From assembly GCF_001668625.1 (NCBI RefSeq), contig NZ_LZLJ01000081.1, positions 1 through 52,915 on the forward strand: DNA of 52,915 nucleotides, read 5' to 3'. The notes beneath the pieces were generated by a model, which was not told where the DNA came from, searched no databases, and was given only the letters and a program-made list of their open reading frames with translations. The translations under genes were made by a program, and so were the position numbers. Positions 1-7,829 of the stretch are shown one piece after another (within the stretch, counting starts at the first letter, position 1; every line of letters begins with the position of its first letter). Origin of the DNA: Mycobacterium sp. 1274756.6 (GTDB taxonomy: Bacteria > Actinomycetota > Actinomycetes > Mycobacteriales > Mycobacteriaceae).

Positions 1-1185
1 CCGGGTGATGTCGCCGTCGTAGTGGTCGAGCACCCGGTGGTCCATCAGCCGGCGCCACAGCGGCGGGAAGTAGGTCACCGCGATCAGCGAACCGTAGCCG
101 GCCGGCAGGTTGGGCGACTCCGCCATGCTGCGCAGCGTCTGGTAGCGCCGGGTCGGGTTGGCGTGGTGGTCGCTGTGGCGCTGCAGGTGGTAGAGGAACA
201 GGTTGGTGACCAGGTGGTCGGAGTTCCAGCTGTGCTGCGGCGTGCAGCGCTCGTAGCGGCCGTTCTCCCGCTTCTGGCGCACCAGCCCGTAGTGCTCGAG
301 GTAGTTCACCGACTCCAGCAGCGAGAACCCGTAGATCGCCTGGATGACGATCAGCGGCACCAGCGCCGGACCGAAGACCGCGAGCAGCGCACCCCAGAAC
401 ACGATCGACATGGCCCAGGCGTTGAGCACGTCGTTGCCCGGCCAGGTCAGCGGGTTCCACGGGTTCTTGCCGGCCCGGCGGATGCGCTGGGCCTCCAGGT
501 GCAGCGCCGAGCGCAGGCTGCCGAACACGGTGCGCGGCAAGAACTCCCAGAACGTCTCGCCGAAGCGGGCCGACGCCGGGTCCTCCGGGGTGGCCACCCG
601 CACGTGGTGGCCGCGGTTGTGCTCGATGTAGAAGTGGCCGTACCACACCTGGGCCAAGGTGATCTTGGACAGCCAGCGCTCCAGGGTGTCCCGCTTGTGG
701 CCCAGCTCGTGGGCGGTGTTGATGCCCACCCCGCCGACGGTGCCGACCGTGAGGGCCACCCCGATCTTGCCCAGCCAGCCCAGGCCGCCGTCGAAACCCA
801 GCCAGCTCAGGTCCGCGGCGGTGAACAGGTAGGCCCCGAACAGCACACTGGCGTACTGGAACGGAATGTAGGCGTAGGTCGCGTACCGGTAGTACTTGTC
901 GTTCTCCAGCCGGGCCATCGCCTCATCGGGCGGGTTGTGGCCGTCGACGCCGACCCACAGGTCCAGCGTGGGCAGCAGCACGTAGAGCAGGATCGGCCCG
1001 ATCCACAGCGGCAGCTGCGCGGCGGTGTGCCAGCCGGCCTGGTTGAGGCCCCAGCTGATCGGCAGCACCAAGAACAGCATGGTGGGCACGAACAGGCCCA
1101 GCAGCCACAGATAGCGTTTCCGGTCCCGCCAGGCGGCGGGCGCGGCGGCGACGGCGGCGTCGCCGGGATGTGTTGTCGTTGTCAC
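1..1185 (-). CDS. alkB: Alkane 1-monooxygenase AlkB (3' end outside window)
   Basis: Membrane di-iron hydroxylase that oxidises the terminal carbon of medium-chain alkanes to 1-alkanols, using electrons from rubredoxin. The 395 visible residues carry the three histidine boxes of the family: HELGH (159-163), EHNRGHH (188-194) and HSDHH (337-341), plus the NYLEHYG box near 294-300. Hydrophobic segments at about 27-45, 58-75, 105-125, 140-157 and 255-285 fit the usual multi-pass topology. The GTG start is preceded by GAAGAGGGA. Family members are about 400-415 residues, so only roughly 10-20 residues are missing beyond base 1. Rubredoxin genes, which usually follow alkB, would lie outside the window. 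The neighbour on the right is the Rv3224-like dehydrogenase, an arrangement different from M. tuberculosis, where alkB is Rv3252c. Confidence 0.96.
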   Translation of the reverse strand, partial: MTTTTHPGDAAVAAAPAAWRDRKRYLWLLGLFVPTMLFLVLPISWGLNQAGWHTAAQLPLWIGPILLYVLLPTLDLWVGVDGHNPPDEAMARLENDKYYRYATYAYIPFQYASVLFGAYLFTAADLSWLGFDGGLGWLGKIGVALTVGTVGGVGINTAHELGHKRDTLERWLSKITLAQVWYGHFYIEHNRGHHVRVATPEDPASARFGETFWEFLPRTVFGSLRSALHLEAQRIRRAGKNPWNPLTWPGNDVLNAWAMSIVFWGALLAVFGPALVPLIVIQAIYGFSLLESVNYLEHYGLVRQKRENGRYERCTPQHSWNSDHLVTNLFLYHLQRHSDHHANPTRRYQTLRSMAESPNLPAGYGSLIAVTYFPPLWRRLMDHRVLDHYDGDITR

Positions 1186-1335
1186 GTCGAATCCCTCTTC
1201 CAGCGATATGGGCGTTGCTGGTTTCAGCCTCGCAACGACACCGCGGCACATCGACGTGTCCAGCCGCTCAACTTCGGGGGCGGTGTTGGTTCCCGGCGAC
1301 AAACGCCGCGGTGACCGCCCCTAACCGGGCGCGGA

Positions 1336-2184
1336 TCAGGGGGCGCGGTAGCCCGGCGGGTTGACGTCGTCGACCCACAGGTCCACCCCCAGCTCGCCGC
1401 CGGGTACGCAGTCATACACCGACAGGTCGGTCACCCCGGATTCGAGCAGCACGTCCTCGCAGAGCAGCGAGTGTCCGGTGAACTCGCCGGCCGGGCGGGT
1501 GATCACCGCGTAGGCGGCGTCGGCGTAGACCTCGGGTTTGCGGGCGCGGGCCATCGCCTCGTCCCCGCCGAGCAGGTTCTGCACCGCGGCGGTGGCGACC
1601 ATGGTGCGCGGCCACAGCGTGTTGGAGGCGATGCCGTCGGCCCGCAGTTCCTCGGCCATGCCCAGCGCGCACAGCGTCATCCCGAACTTGGCCATCATGT
1701 ACGCGGTCGGTTTCAGCCACTGCGGCTCCAGCCGGATCGGCGGCGACAGCGTCAGGATGTGCGGGTTCTCCCGGCCCCGCAGGTGCGGGATGCAGGCCTG
1801 CGACACCGCGTAGGTGCCGCGCACCTGGATGCCGTTCATCAGGTCGAACCGTTTCAGCGGCACCTCGGTGATCGAGCCCAGGTTGATCGCCGAGGCGTTG
1901 TTGACGCAGACGTCGATCCCGCCGAACTGCTCGACGGCCTGCGCCACCGCCGACTGAACCGACTCCCCGTCGCGGATGTCGCCGACGATCGGCAGCGCCT
2001 GCCCGCCGGCCTCCTCGATCTCGCGGGCCGCGGTGTAGACGGTCCCGGGCAACTTGGGGTGCGGCTCGGCGGTCTTGGCGATCAACGCGACATTGGCGCC
2101 GTCGCGGGCGGCCCGGGTGGCGATCGCCAACCCGATCCCGCGACTCGCCCCGGAGATGAACATGGTTTTCCCGGCTAGCGACAT
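1336..2184 (-). CDS. Short-chain dehydrogenase/reductase (Rv3224-like)
   Basis: NAD(P)-dependent oxidoreductase of the SDR superfamily, 282 residues, probably cytosolic. The N-terminal Rossmann motif is GASRGIG (12-18), followed by NNAS (about 95-98). The active-site serine is in TLSPP and the Tyr/Lys pair is in YMMAK. The pattern of a long C-terminal extension after the core resembles the HSDL2-like SDR group, whose substrate is not settled. The ATG start matches the family N-terminus directly before the nucleotide-binding motif. It is divergent from sigH, as is Rv3224 in M. tuberculosis, so its promoter probably lies in the 240-bp shared intergenic region. Substrate unknown. Confidence 0.9.
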   Translation of the reverse strand: MSLAGKTMFISGASRGIGLAIATRAARDGANVALIAKTAEPHPKLPGTVYTAAREIEEAGGQALPIVGDIRDGESVQSAVAQAVEQFGGIDVCVNNASAINLGSITEVPLKRFDLMNGIQVRGTYAVSQACIPHLRGRENPHILTLSPPIRLEPQWLKPTAYMMAKFGMTLCALGMAEELRADGIASNTLWPRTMVATAAVQNLLGGDEAMARARKPEVYADAAYAVITRPAGEFTGHSLLCEDVLLESGVTDLSVYDCVPGGELGVDLWVDDVNPPGYRAP

Positions 2185-2281
2185 GGGCCCAGCCTAGGTC
2201 GCGCGGAGGTCGGCGGTGACCGCCTCGGTCAATTCGATCAGGTCGCCGGGCGCCACCGCCACATCCCGGCCGCCGCGGCCC

Positions 2282-2309
2282 GGGAACAACCGCCCGCGAG
2301 CGCGGTGTT
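2282..2309 (+). promoter_or_regulatory. Predicted SigH-type (ECF) promoter of sigH-rshA
   Basis: A -35 element GGGAACA (2282-2288) is followed by a -10 element GTT (2307-2309). Counted as GGAACA-N18-GTT, this fits the consensus known for mycobacterial SigH promoters (GGAAYA, spacer 16-20, GTT). It lies about 115 bp upstream of the sigH start. SigH is known to activate its own gene, so autoregulation is the expected use. The exact transcription start is not visible from sequence. Confidence 0.6.
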
Positions 2310-2425
2310 GTGGGGGACAGTCGCCGCCGGTCGCCGCTGCGCGCCGCGGCGCACCCCGTAGGATCGAGCGAAGGAGAGTCGCGGTGTTGACTGCGTGTCT
2401 GCAACGCCCGAGGGAAGGGACGGCG

Positions 2426-3118
2426 ATGGCCGACATCGATGGTGCGGATTCGGCACCGTCGGAGACCAGCCCCGACACCGGGTTCGCGGCGCACGACGAG
2501 GAGGACACCAACCGGGCGCCCGACGAGACCGACGAGGAGCTCACCGCGCGCTTCGAACGCGACGCGATCCCACTGCTCGACCAGCTCTACGGCGGCGCCC
2601 TGCGGATGACGCGCAACCCCGCCGACGCCGAGGACCTGCTGCAGGAAACCATGGTGAAGGCCTACGCCGGGTTCCGCTCGTTTCGGGCCGGCACCAACCT
2701 CAAGGCGTGGCTGTACCGGATCCTGACCAACACCTACATCAACAGCTACCGCAAGAAGCAGCGGCAGCCGGCCGAGTACCCGGCCGAGGAGATCACCGAC
2801 TGGCAGATCGCCTCGGCCGCCCAGCACTCCTCGCGCGGGCTGCGCTCGGCGGAGATCGAGGCCCTCGAGGCGCTGCCGGACACCGAGATCAAGGCGGCGC
2901 TGCAGGCGCTGCCCGAGGATTTCCGGATGGCGGTGTACTACGCCGACGTCGAAGGGTTCCCCTACAAGGAGATCGCCGAGATCATGGGCACCCCGATCGG
3001 GACGGTGATGTCCCGGCTGCACCGTGGCCGCCGGCAACTGCGCAACCTGCTGACCGACGTCGCCAAGGACCGGGGCTTCCTCCGTGGTGACCGCGCCGCC
3101 GAGGAGGTGTCGTCGTGA
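2426..3118 (+). CDS. sigH: RNA polymerase ECF sigma factor SigH
   Basis: Group 4 sigma factor for the oxidative/heat (disulphide) stress response, 230 residues. Region 2 contains the DAEDLLQET and [10 protein letters not shown] stretches. Region 4 contains [10 protein letters not shown] and [10 protein letters not shown], the DNA-binding helix-turn-helix for the -35 element. The sequence is nearly the same as M. tuberculosis SigH after a variable acidic N-terminus. The ATG at 2426 was chosen because MADID matches the known N-terminus and a GGGAAGGGA ribosome site precedes it; the reading frame itself is open further upstream. The stop overlaps the start of rshA by 4 bp (GTGA), giving translational coupling of the sigma factor to its antagonist. 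Confidence 0.97.
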   Translation: MADIDGADSAPSETSPDTGFAAHDEEDTNRAPDETDEELTARFERDAIPLLDQLYGGALRMTRNPADAEDLLQETMVKAYAGFRSFRAGTNLKAWLYRILTNTYINSYRKKQRQPAEYPAEEITDWQIASAAQHSSRGLRSAEIEALEALPDTEIKAALQALPEDFRMAVYYADVEGFPYKEIAEIMGTPIGTVMSRLHRGRRQLRNLLTDVAKDRGFLRGDRAAEEVSS

Positions 3119-3417
3119 CCGACTTCGCATGTGGGTGTGGTTCCCCCGACGCCGAGCACCCCGGTTCCGGCGTGGACTGCGCCGAGGTGATGGCCGAGGT
3201 GTGGACGCTGCTCGACGGCGAATGCACCGCCGAGTCCCGGGACCGGCTGCGCCAGCACCTGGAGAACTGCCCCGGCTGCCTGCGCGAATACGGGGTCGAG
3301 GAGCGGATCAAGGTGCTGATCGCCACCAAGTGCAGCGGGGAGAAGGCCCCGCAGGGGCTGCGCGAACGGCTGCGGGTGGAGATCCGCCGGACCACCATCG
3401 TCCGCGAACTGGGCTGA
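3115..3417 (+). CDS. rshA: Anti-sigma factor RshA (zinc-associated, redox-sensing)
   Basis: Binds and inhibits SigH under reducing conditions and releases it on thiol oxidation. The 100-residue protein shows the ZAS zinc motif H48-x3-C52-x2-C55 within HLENCPGC. Additional cysteines (6, 8, 22, 37, 73) could take part in redox switching, though the family knowledge concerns mainly the HX3CX2C motif. It is soluble, with no membrane segment. The GTG start lies inside the sigH stop (4-bp overlap), so the two are one operon, likely transcribed from the SigH-type promoter upstream. Confidence 0.95.
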   Translation: MTDFACGCGSPDAEHPGSGVDCAEVMAEVWTLLDGECTAESRDRLRQHLENCPGCLREYGVEERIKVLIATKCSGEKAPQGLRERLRVEIRRTTIVRELG

Positions 3418-3435
3418 CCGGCGCGCCCCGCCGGG

Positions 3436-3510
3436 TCAGGAGTTGGGGCGCTTGCCGTGGTTGGCTTTGCTGTGCTTGCGGTCGCGCTTCTTGCGGCCTC
3501 GTTTGGCCAT
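3436..3510 (-). CDS. Small ribosomal protein bL37 (24 residues)
   Basis: A tiny, very basic ORF encoding MAKRGRKKRDRK followed by HSKANHGKRPNS. This matches the 24-residue protein bL37 seen in structures of the mycobacterial large ribosomal subunit. It is preceded by a strong ribosome site, GGAGGTGG, ending 6 bases before the ATG. It sits on the opposite strand in the 266-bp gap between rshA and the TB7.3 gene and convergent with rshA, leaving 18 bp between the two stops. Its size makes it easy to miss in automatic annotation. Identification is from recall of the protein sequence, not a search. Confidence 0.9.
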   Translation of the reverse strand: MAKRGRKKRDRKHSKANHGKRPNS

Positions 3511-3683
3511 GGGAGCCACCTCCGGGCGGTCGGGTCGGATCGGATCGGAAAAACACCGATCGTTCCCCACCAGTTTCGCACGCCGGTGCCGCCGGACTCC
3601 GCGTGCCCTGTTGACGGGCGCGGGCCGACGGTTGTGGTTCGATATACGGGCAGCGACTGACCACCGGAACGAGCGGAGTGAAG

Positions 3684-3899
3684 ATGGCCGAAGACGTTCG
3701 GGCCGAGATCGTGGCGAGTGTGCTCGAAGTCGTGGTCGCCGAGGGCGACGAGATCAACGCCGGTGACACCGTCGTGCTGCTGGAGTCGATGAAGATGGAG
3801 ATCCCGGTGCTCGCGGAGGTGGCCGGCACCGTCACCAAGGTCAGTGTCGCGGTCGGCGACGTCATCCGCGCCGGCGACCTGATCGCAGTCATCGGCTAG
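3684..3899 (+). CDS. Biotinylated protein TB7.3 (biotin/lipoyl attachment domain)
   Basis: A stand-alone biotinyl domain of 71 residues. The biotin-accepting lysine lies in ESMKMEIP, the classic biotin carboxyl carrier motif, in the turn between two symmetrical beta-halves. It matches M. tuberculosis TB7.3 (Rv3221c) over its whole length; the carboxylase it serves is not shown by the sequence. The ATG at 3684 is preferred over the GTG two codons upstream, because MAEDVRAEIVAS is the known N-terminus. It lies 16 bp upstream of pdtaS on the same strand, suggesting co-transcription. Confidence 0.93.
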   Translation: MAEDVRAEIVASVLEVVVAEGDEINAGDTVVLLESMKMEIPVLAEVAGTVTKVSVAVGDVIRAGDLIAVIG

Positions 3900-3915
3900 C
3901 CACCGGAGCCCGGCG

Positions 3916-5424
3916 GTGTCGACCCTCGGCAATCTGCTCGCCGACCACACGGTGCTGCCCGGCGGCGCCGTCGACCACCTGCACGCCGTGGTGGGGGAGT
4001 GGCAGCTGCTGGCCGACCTGTCCTTCGCCGACTATCTGATGTGGGTGCGCCGCGACGCCGACACGCTGGTGTGCGTGGCGCAGTGCCGGCCCAACACCGC
4101 GACGACCATGCTGCAGACCGACGCGGTCGGCACCGTGGTCACCGCCGACGAGGTGCCCCTGGTCGACCGCACCTTCCGGACCGGGACGATCCGCCGCGAG
4201 CAGGTGACCCGGCGGCTGGCCCTGTCGGACACCGCGATGAGCGTGGAAGCGGTCCCGGTGCGCTACGGCGAGCAGGTGGTGGCGGTGTTGACCCACCAGG
4301 CCGCCGTCGCCGAGCGGCGCGGCTCCAGCCCGCTGGAGACCGCCTACCTCGACTGCGCCCGCGACCTGCTGCACATGCTCGCCGAGGGCACCTTCCCGAT
4401 CGGGGACCTGGCCATGTCGCGCTCCACGCCCCGGGCCGGGGACGGGTTCATCCGGCTCGGGGTCGACGGCACGGTGCGCTACGCCAGCCCCAACGCGCTG
4501 TCGGCGTATCACCGGATGGGGCTGAAATCGGACCTGACGGGCCAGGACCTGATCGCCGCCACCCGGCCGCTGATCTCCGACTCGTTCGAGGCCGCGGAGC
4601 TGGCCGAGCACGTCCGCGAATCGCTGACCGGCGGGTCGGGGATGCGCATGGAGGTCGACGCCGGCGGAGCCGCGGTGCTGCTGCGCACCCTGCCGCTGCT
4701 CACCGGGGGCACCCCGGTGGGAGCGGCGGTGCTCATCCGCGACGTGACCGAGGTCAAGCGGCGCGACCGGGCCCTGCTGTCCAAGGACGCCACCATCCGC
4801 GAGATCCACCACCGGGTGAAGAACAACCTGCAGACCGTGGCGGCGCTGCTGCGCCTGCAGGCCCGCCGCATCACCAACCCCGAGGGCCGCGAGGCGCTGA
4901 TCGAATCGGTGCGGCGGGTGGCCTCGATCGCCCAGGTGCACGACGCGCTGTCCATGTCGGTGGACGAGGAGGTCAACCTCGACGACGTGATCGACCGGAT
5001 CCTGCCGAGCATGAACGACGTCGCGACCGTGGACACCCCGATCCGCATCACCCGCACCGGGGCGCTGGGGGTGCTCGACGCCGACCGGGCCATGGCGCTG
5101 GTCATCGTCATCACCGAGCTCGTGCAGAACGCGATCGAGCACGCCTTCGACCCGGCCGCCGCGCAGCGCTGCGTCACCATCCACGCCGACCGGTCGGCGC
5201 GCCGGCTCAAGGTGGTGGTGCGCGACGACGGCCGCGGCCTGCCCGACGGCTTCAGTCTGGAGAAGTCCGACCGGCTCGGCCTGCAGATCGTGCAGACCCT
5301 GGTCGCCGCGGAGTTGGACGGGACGCTGGCGATGCAGCCCACCGGCACGTCTGGCGGCACCGACGTGGTGGTGCGGATCCCGATCGGGCGGCGCAGCCGG
5401 CTTTCGCACCGGCCGCCGGCATAA
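3916..5424 (+). CDS. pdtaS: Sensor histidine kinase PdtaS
   Basis: Cytosolic histidine kinase that phosphorylates the antiterminator response regulator PdtaR, whose gene is elsewhere. Of its 502 residues, roughly 1-155 form a GAF-like domain and 175-280 a PAS domain. The HisKA_2 helix follows, with the phospho-acceptor histidine in REIHHRVKNN (H298/H299), and then an HATPase domain (N box ELVQNAIEHAF, G1 box DDGRGLP, G2 region SDRLGLQIV). The length equals the M. tuberculosis protein (501). GTG start. No membrane segment is visible, as expected. A strong hairpin follows the stop, ending the TB7.3-pdtaS unit. Confidence 0.96.
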   Translation: MSTLGNLLADHTVLPGGAVDHLHAVVGEWQLLADLSFADYLMWVRRDADTLVCVAQCRPNTATTMLQTDAVGTVVTADEVPLVDRTFRTGTIRREQVTRRLALSDTAMSVEAVPVRYGEQVVAVLTHQAAVAERRGSSPLETAYLDCARDLLHMLAEGTFPIGDLAMSRSTPRAGDGFIRLGVDGTVRYASPNALSAYHRMGLKSDLTGQDLIAATRPLISDSFEAAELAEHVRESLTGGSGMRMEVDAGGAAVLLRTLPLLTGGTPVGAAVLIRDVTEVKRRDRALLSKDATIREIHHRVKNNLQTVAALLRLQARRITNPEGREALIESVRRVASIAQVHDALSMSVDEEVNLDDVIDRILPSMNDVATVDTPIRITRTGALGVLDADRAMALVIVITELVQNAIEHAFDPAAAQRCVTIHADRSARRLKVVVRDDGRGLPDGFSLEKSDRLGLQIVQTLVAAELDGTLAMQPTGTSGGTDVVVRIPIGRRSRLSHRPPA

Positions 5425-5437
5425 CCCGGGCATAACA

Positions 5438-5465
5438 ATGCGGCCCCGACGAATCGGGGCCGCAT
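5438..5465. terminator. Perfect 12-bp hairpin between pdtaS and whiB1
   Basis: The stem ATGCGGCCCCGA (5438-5449) pairs perfectly with TCGGGGCCGCAT (5454-5465) across a CGAA loop. No U-run follows on either strand, as is common for mycobacterial terminators. It lies 13 bp after the pdtaS stop and 18 bp after the whiB1 stop on the other strand, so it can serve both convergent genes. Confidence 0.7.
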
Positions 5466-5483
5466 CGGTGGAGAAAGCTTCGA

Positions 5484-5738
5484 TCAGACGCTGCTGCGCG
5501 CGCGGGTCCGCGCGTTGCGCCGCTTGAGGGCACGCCGCTCGTCCTCGCTCATGCCGCCCCACACGCCGGCATCCTGTCCGGTCTCCAGTGCCCAGGACAG
5601 GCATTCGGTGACCACCGGGCAGCGCGCACAGACCAGCTTGGCTTCGGCGATCTGCGCGAGGGCCGGGCCGCTGTTTCCGACCGGGAAGAACAGTTCCGGG
5701 TCCTCGTCGCGACAGACGGCCTTGTGGCGCCAATCCAT
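5484..5738 (-). CDS. whiB1: Iron-sulphur transcription regulator WhiB1
   Basis: Essential nitric-oxide-sensitive [4Fe-4S] regulator that partners the principal sigma factor. The 84-residue protein has the four cluster cysteines C9, C37, C40 and C46, the GVWGG turn (58-62) and a basic C-terminus. The reading frame is open for another 48 codons upstream, but the ATG at 5738 (MDWRHKAVC) gives exactly the length and N-terminus of M. tuberculosis WhiB1. It has a long 5' leader with a TTGACA -35 box and a CRP-like site (see separate entry). It is convergent with pdtaS. Confidence 0.97.
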   Translation of the reverse strand: MDWRHKAVCRDEDPELFFPVGNSGPALAQIAEAKLVCARCPVVTECLSWALETGQDAGVWGGMSEDERRALKRRNARTRARSSV

Positions 5739-5844
5739 AATCTCGTTACTCCTCACGTGTGTGCGCAGCACGGCGCACCGGCATTTCTCTTCGGCTGTTT
5801 TTCCGGGCGCAAAAAAGTCTGTGAACTGTTGCATCCGACCGTGT

Positions 5845-5904
5845 GATCGTTGCACAGCCTCGACAGATGTCAATAGGAACACTTATCCAAGTGGGCGATA
5901 TCAC
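5845..5904 (-). promoter_or_regulatory. whiB1 promoter with upstream CRP-like site
   Basis: On the minus strand a TTGACA -35 box (5868-5873) is followed, 17 bases on, by a poor -10 candidate ACGATC (5845-5850). Upstream at 5891-5904, GTGATATCGCCCAC closely resembles the CRP (Rv3676) site in the M. tuberculosis whiB1 promoter, AGTGAGATAGCCCACG. Its centre lies about 62 bp upstream of the inferred transcription start, near the activating position known for M. tuberculosis (-58.5). This suggests cAMP-CRP control of whiB1 is kept here. The start site is inferred, not observed. Confidence 0.5.
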
Positions 5905-6006
5905 GTCCCGGTTACGGGCTGGTCACGCGCTGTTCGCCGGGCGACACCCGGATTATTCCGCCGAAAGCGGTGCACTAAACTAAACGCACCGGCAACCCGG
6001 CCAACG

Positions 6007-6984
6007 TCATTTCTGCAGGTCGACGGGGGATTTCGCGGGTGGCGCCACCACGCTCAAAGCATCCGGCACGGAGCGGAAAGTCATGTCGGTCCGCGTCCCC
6101 AGGTAGTCCCCGTCGATCTGGCTGGCGATCGGTGTGTCCTGACTCACCACCCGCAGTTCGGCCACGTCGTCGTCGCGGATGAGGTGTTTGAACTCCAGCT
6201 TGGGCTTCTTGGCGAGCATCTGGCGTACCAGCCGCAGACTGGGCAGCACCTTCATGCTGGTGGTGGCGAACACGCCGAGCCCGGTCTCGTAGGTGGTCTC
6301 CGGGTTGGTCCACACCGGGCGGGCGTTGGCGTAGGTCCACGGGCTGGTGTTGGAGACGAACACGAAATGCACCCCGGTGGCCGGCTCCCGGCCGGGCAGG
6401 TGCAGGGTCAGCTTCGGATCCCGGCGGCTGCTGGCCAGCACCGCGGGCACCGCAGCGCGCACGTAGCGCGACATGGTGACCCCGCGTCCGGCGCGGCGGC
6501 GGGCCTCGACCGCGGCCACCACCTCCCCGTCGACGCCCATCCCGGCGCCGAAGACCGCCCAGCGCTCCCCGCAGTCGATCAACCCGACCCGGCGCCAGGC
6601 GCGCTGCGGACCGTGCGCGTCGAGCAGGTCGATCAGCTGGTTGGTCGCCACCACCGGGTCCGCGGCGATGCCCAGCGAGCGGGCGAAGACGTTGGCCGAT
6701 CCGCCGGGCACCACCGAGATCGCCGGCAGCGGCCCGGCGGGCAGCGGTCCGGGCGGGCCGAGCAGCCCGTTGACCACGCCGTGCACGGTGCCGTCGCCGC
6801 CGTGCACGATCACCAGATCGACCCCGTCGGCCGCGGCGGCCCGCACGATCTCGGCGCCGTGACCGGGGTGGCCGGTCTGCTCGACCCGCAGGTGCAGCCG
6901 GCTCTGCAGGGCGTGGACCAGCAGGTCGCGCCCGGCGGGGGTGGTGGAGGTGGCGTTGGGGTTGACGATCAGTACGGCGCGCAC
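6007..6984 (-). CDS. Diacylglycerol/sphingosine-kinase-family lipid kinase (Rv3218-like)
   Basis: Cytosolic or membrane-associated lipid kinase of the DAGK catalytic family, 325 residues. The nucleotide-binding loop GGDGTVHGVVN lies at about 62-72, and the downstream glycine-rich VVPGGSANVFA and the GAGMGVDGEVV segment are typical. Its lipid substrate is not shown by the sequence. In M. tuberculosis the same gene lies next to whiB1 and directly before Rv3217c; here the ectoine operon sits in between. The ATG start immediately precedes the conserved VLIVNPNA strand. Confidence 0.88.
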   Translation of the reverse strand: MRAVLIVNPNATSTTPAGRDLLVHALQSRLHLRVEQTGHPGHGAEIVRAAAADGVDLVIVHGGDGTVHGVVNGLLGPPGPLPAGPLPAISVVPGGSANVFARSLGIAADPVVATNQLIDLLDAHGPQRAWRRVGLIDCGERWAVFGAGMGVDGEVVAAVEARRRAGRGVTMSRYVRAAVPAVLASSRRDPKLTLHLPGREPATGVHFVFVSNTSPWTYANARPVWTNPETTYETGLGVFATTSMKVLPSLRLVRQMLAKKPKLEFKHLIRDDDVAELRVVSQDTPIASQIDGDYLGTRTDMTFRSVPDALSVVAPPAKSPVDLQK

Positions 6985-7144
6985 GGATGCCGAGTCTAGA
7001 GCGTGCCGGCAGCGCCGCCGTTAGGTAACGATTTGATAACATAGCTCGGGTTAGCCAAGGGCGCGTTGCCGCCATGCTTTGTGCTGGTTGAGTCGGTGCC
7101 GAAGCGGGTATCCGGCAGGCGTGAGCTGTGGCGGCGGTTTGATC

Positions 7145-7172
7145 GGGAACTGAACATGTGCCTACGGTCGTT
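7145..7172 (+). promoter_or_regulatory. Predicted ECF-sigma promoter of ectABCD
   Basis: GGGAACT (7145-7151) and CGTT (7169-7172) give GGAACT-N18-GTT. The spacing is the same as in the sigH promoter of this window and within the known SigH/SigE range. The inferred start near 7180 leaves a 5' leader of about 55 bases before ectA. That leader contains a nine-codon ORF (7193-7222, MTDDEFGLW) of uncertain meaning. The rest of the 250-bp gap (6985-7235) shows no gene. Confidence 0.5.
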
Positions 7173-7235
7173 GTACCGAGAGCGCTGAGTTGATGACTGA
7201 CGACGAATTCGGATTGTGGTGACTACTAACTCGTT

Positions 7236-7808
7236 ATGTACCTCGATGGGCAAGTGAGCCGGACTCCACGGACCGAGTCGTTGCGTCCCCCCCACGGTGC
7301 GGACGCGCTGGGCATGCGCGATCTGGCGGAAGCCACCGGTGTGCTGGACGTCAACTCGACCTACGCATACCTGCTGATGGCCACCGATTTCGCGGCCACC
7401 TCGATCGTCGCCGACCGCGACGGCGAGGTCTGCGGCTTCATCACCGGCTACCACCCGCCCGACCGGCCCGAAGTGCTGTTCGTCTGGCAGGTGGCGGTGG
7501 CCGATTCCGCGCAGGGCACCGGGCTGGCCAGCGCCATGCTCGACGCGCTGGTGCACCGGGTGCGCGCCGACCGCCACGGCCACCCGATCACCGTGGAGAC
7601 CACGGTGACGCCGAGCAACGAGGCGTCGCGGGCCTTCTTCGGCGCGTTCGCCCGCCGCCACGGCGTCGCCCTGACCGAGCATGACGGCTTCGGTGCCGAA
7701 CTCCTCGACACCGACGGTGGCCACGAGGACGAACCGCTGCTGCGCATCGGTCCACTCGCCGAACCGCTGGCGGAGACCACGGCGAGGACCACTGCGAGCC
7801 CTAACTGA
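7236..7808 (+). CDS. ectA: L-2,4-diaminobutyrate N-acetyltransferase EctA
   Basis: Second step of ectoine synthesis: acetylates L-2,4-diaminobutyrate on the gamma-amino group with acetyl-CoA. The 190-residue GNAT-fold protein has the EctA signature region GVLDVNSTYAYLL (about 35-47) and the acetyl-CoA loop QGTGLASAML. The last 25 residues are low-complexity and family-atypical. The ATG at 7236 lacks a clear ribosome site; the conserved fold begins at about residue 15, so a later start is possible. It is first of four co-directional genes ectA-ectB-ectC-ectD. Confidence 0.93.
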   Translation: MYLDGQVSRTPRTESLRPPHGADALGMRDLAEATGVLDVNSTYAYLLMATDFAATSIVADRDGEVCGFITGYHPPDRPEVLFVWQVAVADSAQGTGLASAMLDALVHRVRADRHGHPITVETTVTPSNEASRAFFGAFARRHGVALTEHDGFGAELLDTDGGHEDEPLLRIGPLAEPLAETTARTTASPN

Positions 7809-7829
7809 TTTATGGAGATGGAGGATCCC

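Noticed and set aside
1270..1294. ECF-type promoter upstream of alkB (GGAACC...GTT on the minus strand)
   Set aside because: The spacer is 15 bases, outside the 16-20 range fitted by the sigH and ect promoters.
22..1314. 430-codon plus-strand ORF over alkB
   Set aside because: Arg/Val/Gln/His-rich shadow typical of GC-rich third-position bias; the minus strand encodes a full AlkB with all histidine boxes.
5842..5856. Second CRP site in the whiB1 leader (TGTGATCGTTGCACA)
   Set aside because: One base too short for the 16-bp palindrome and it falls at the inferred -10 region rather than a known CRP position.
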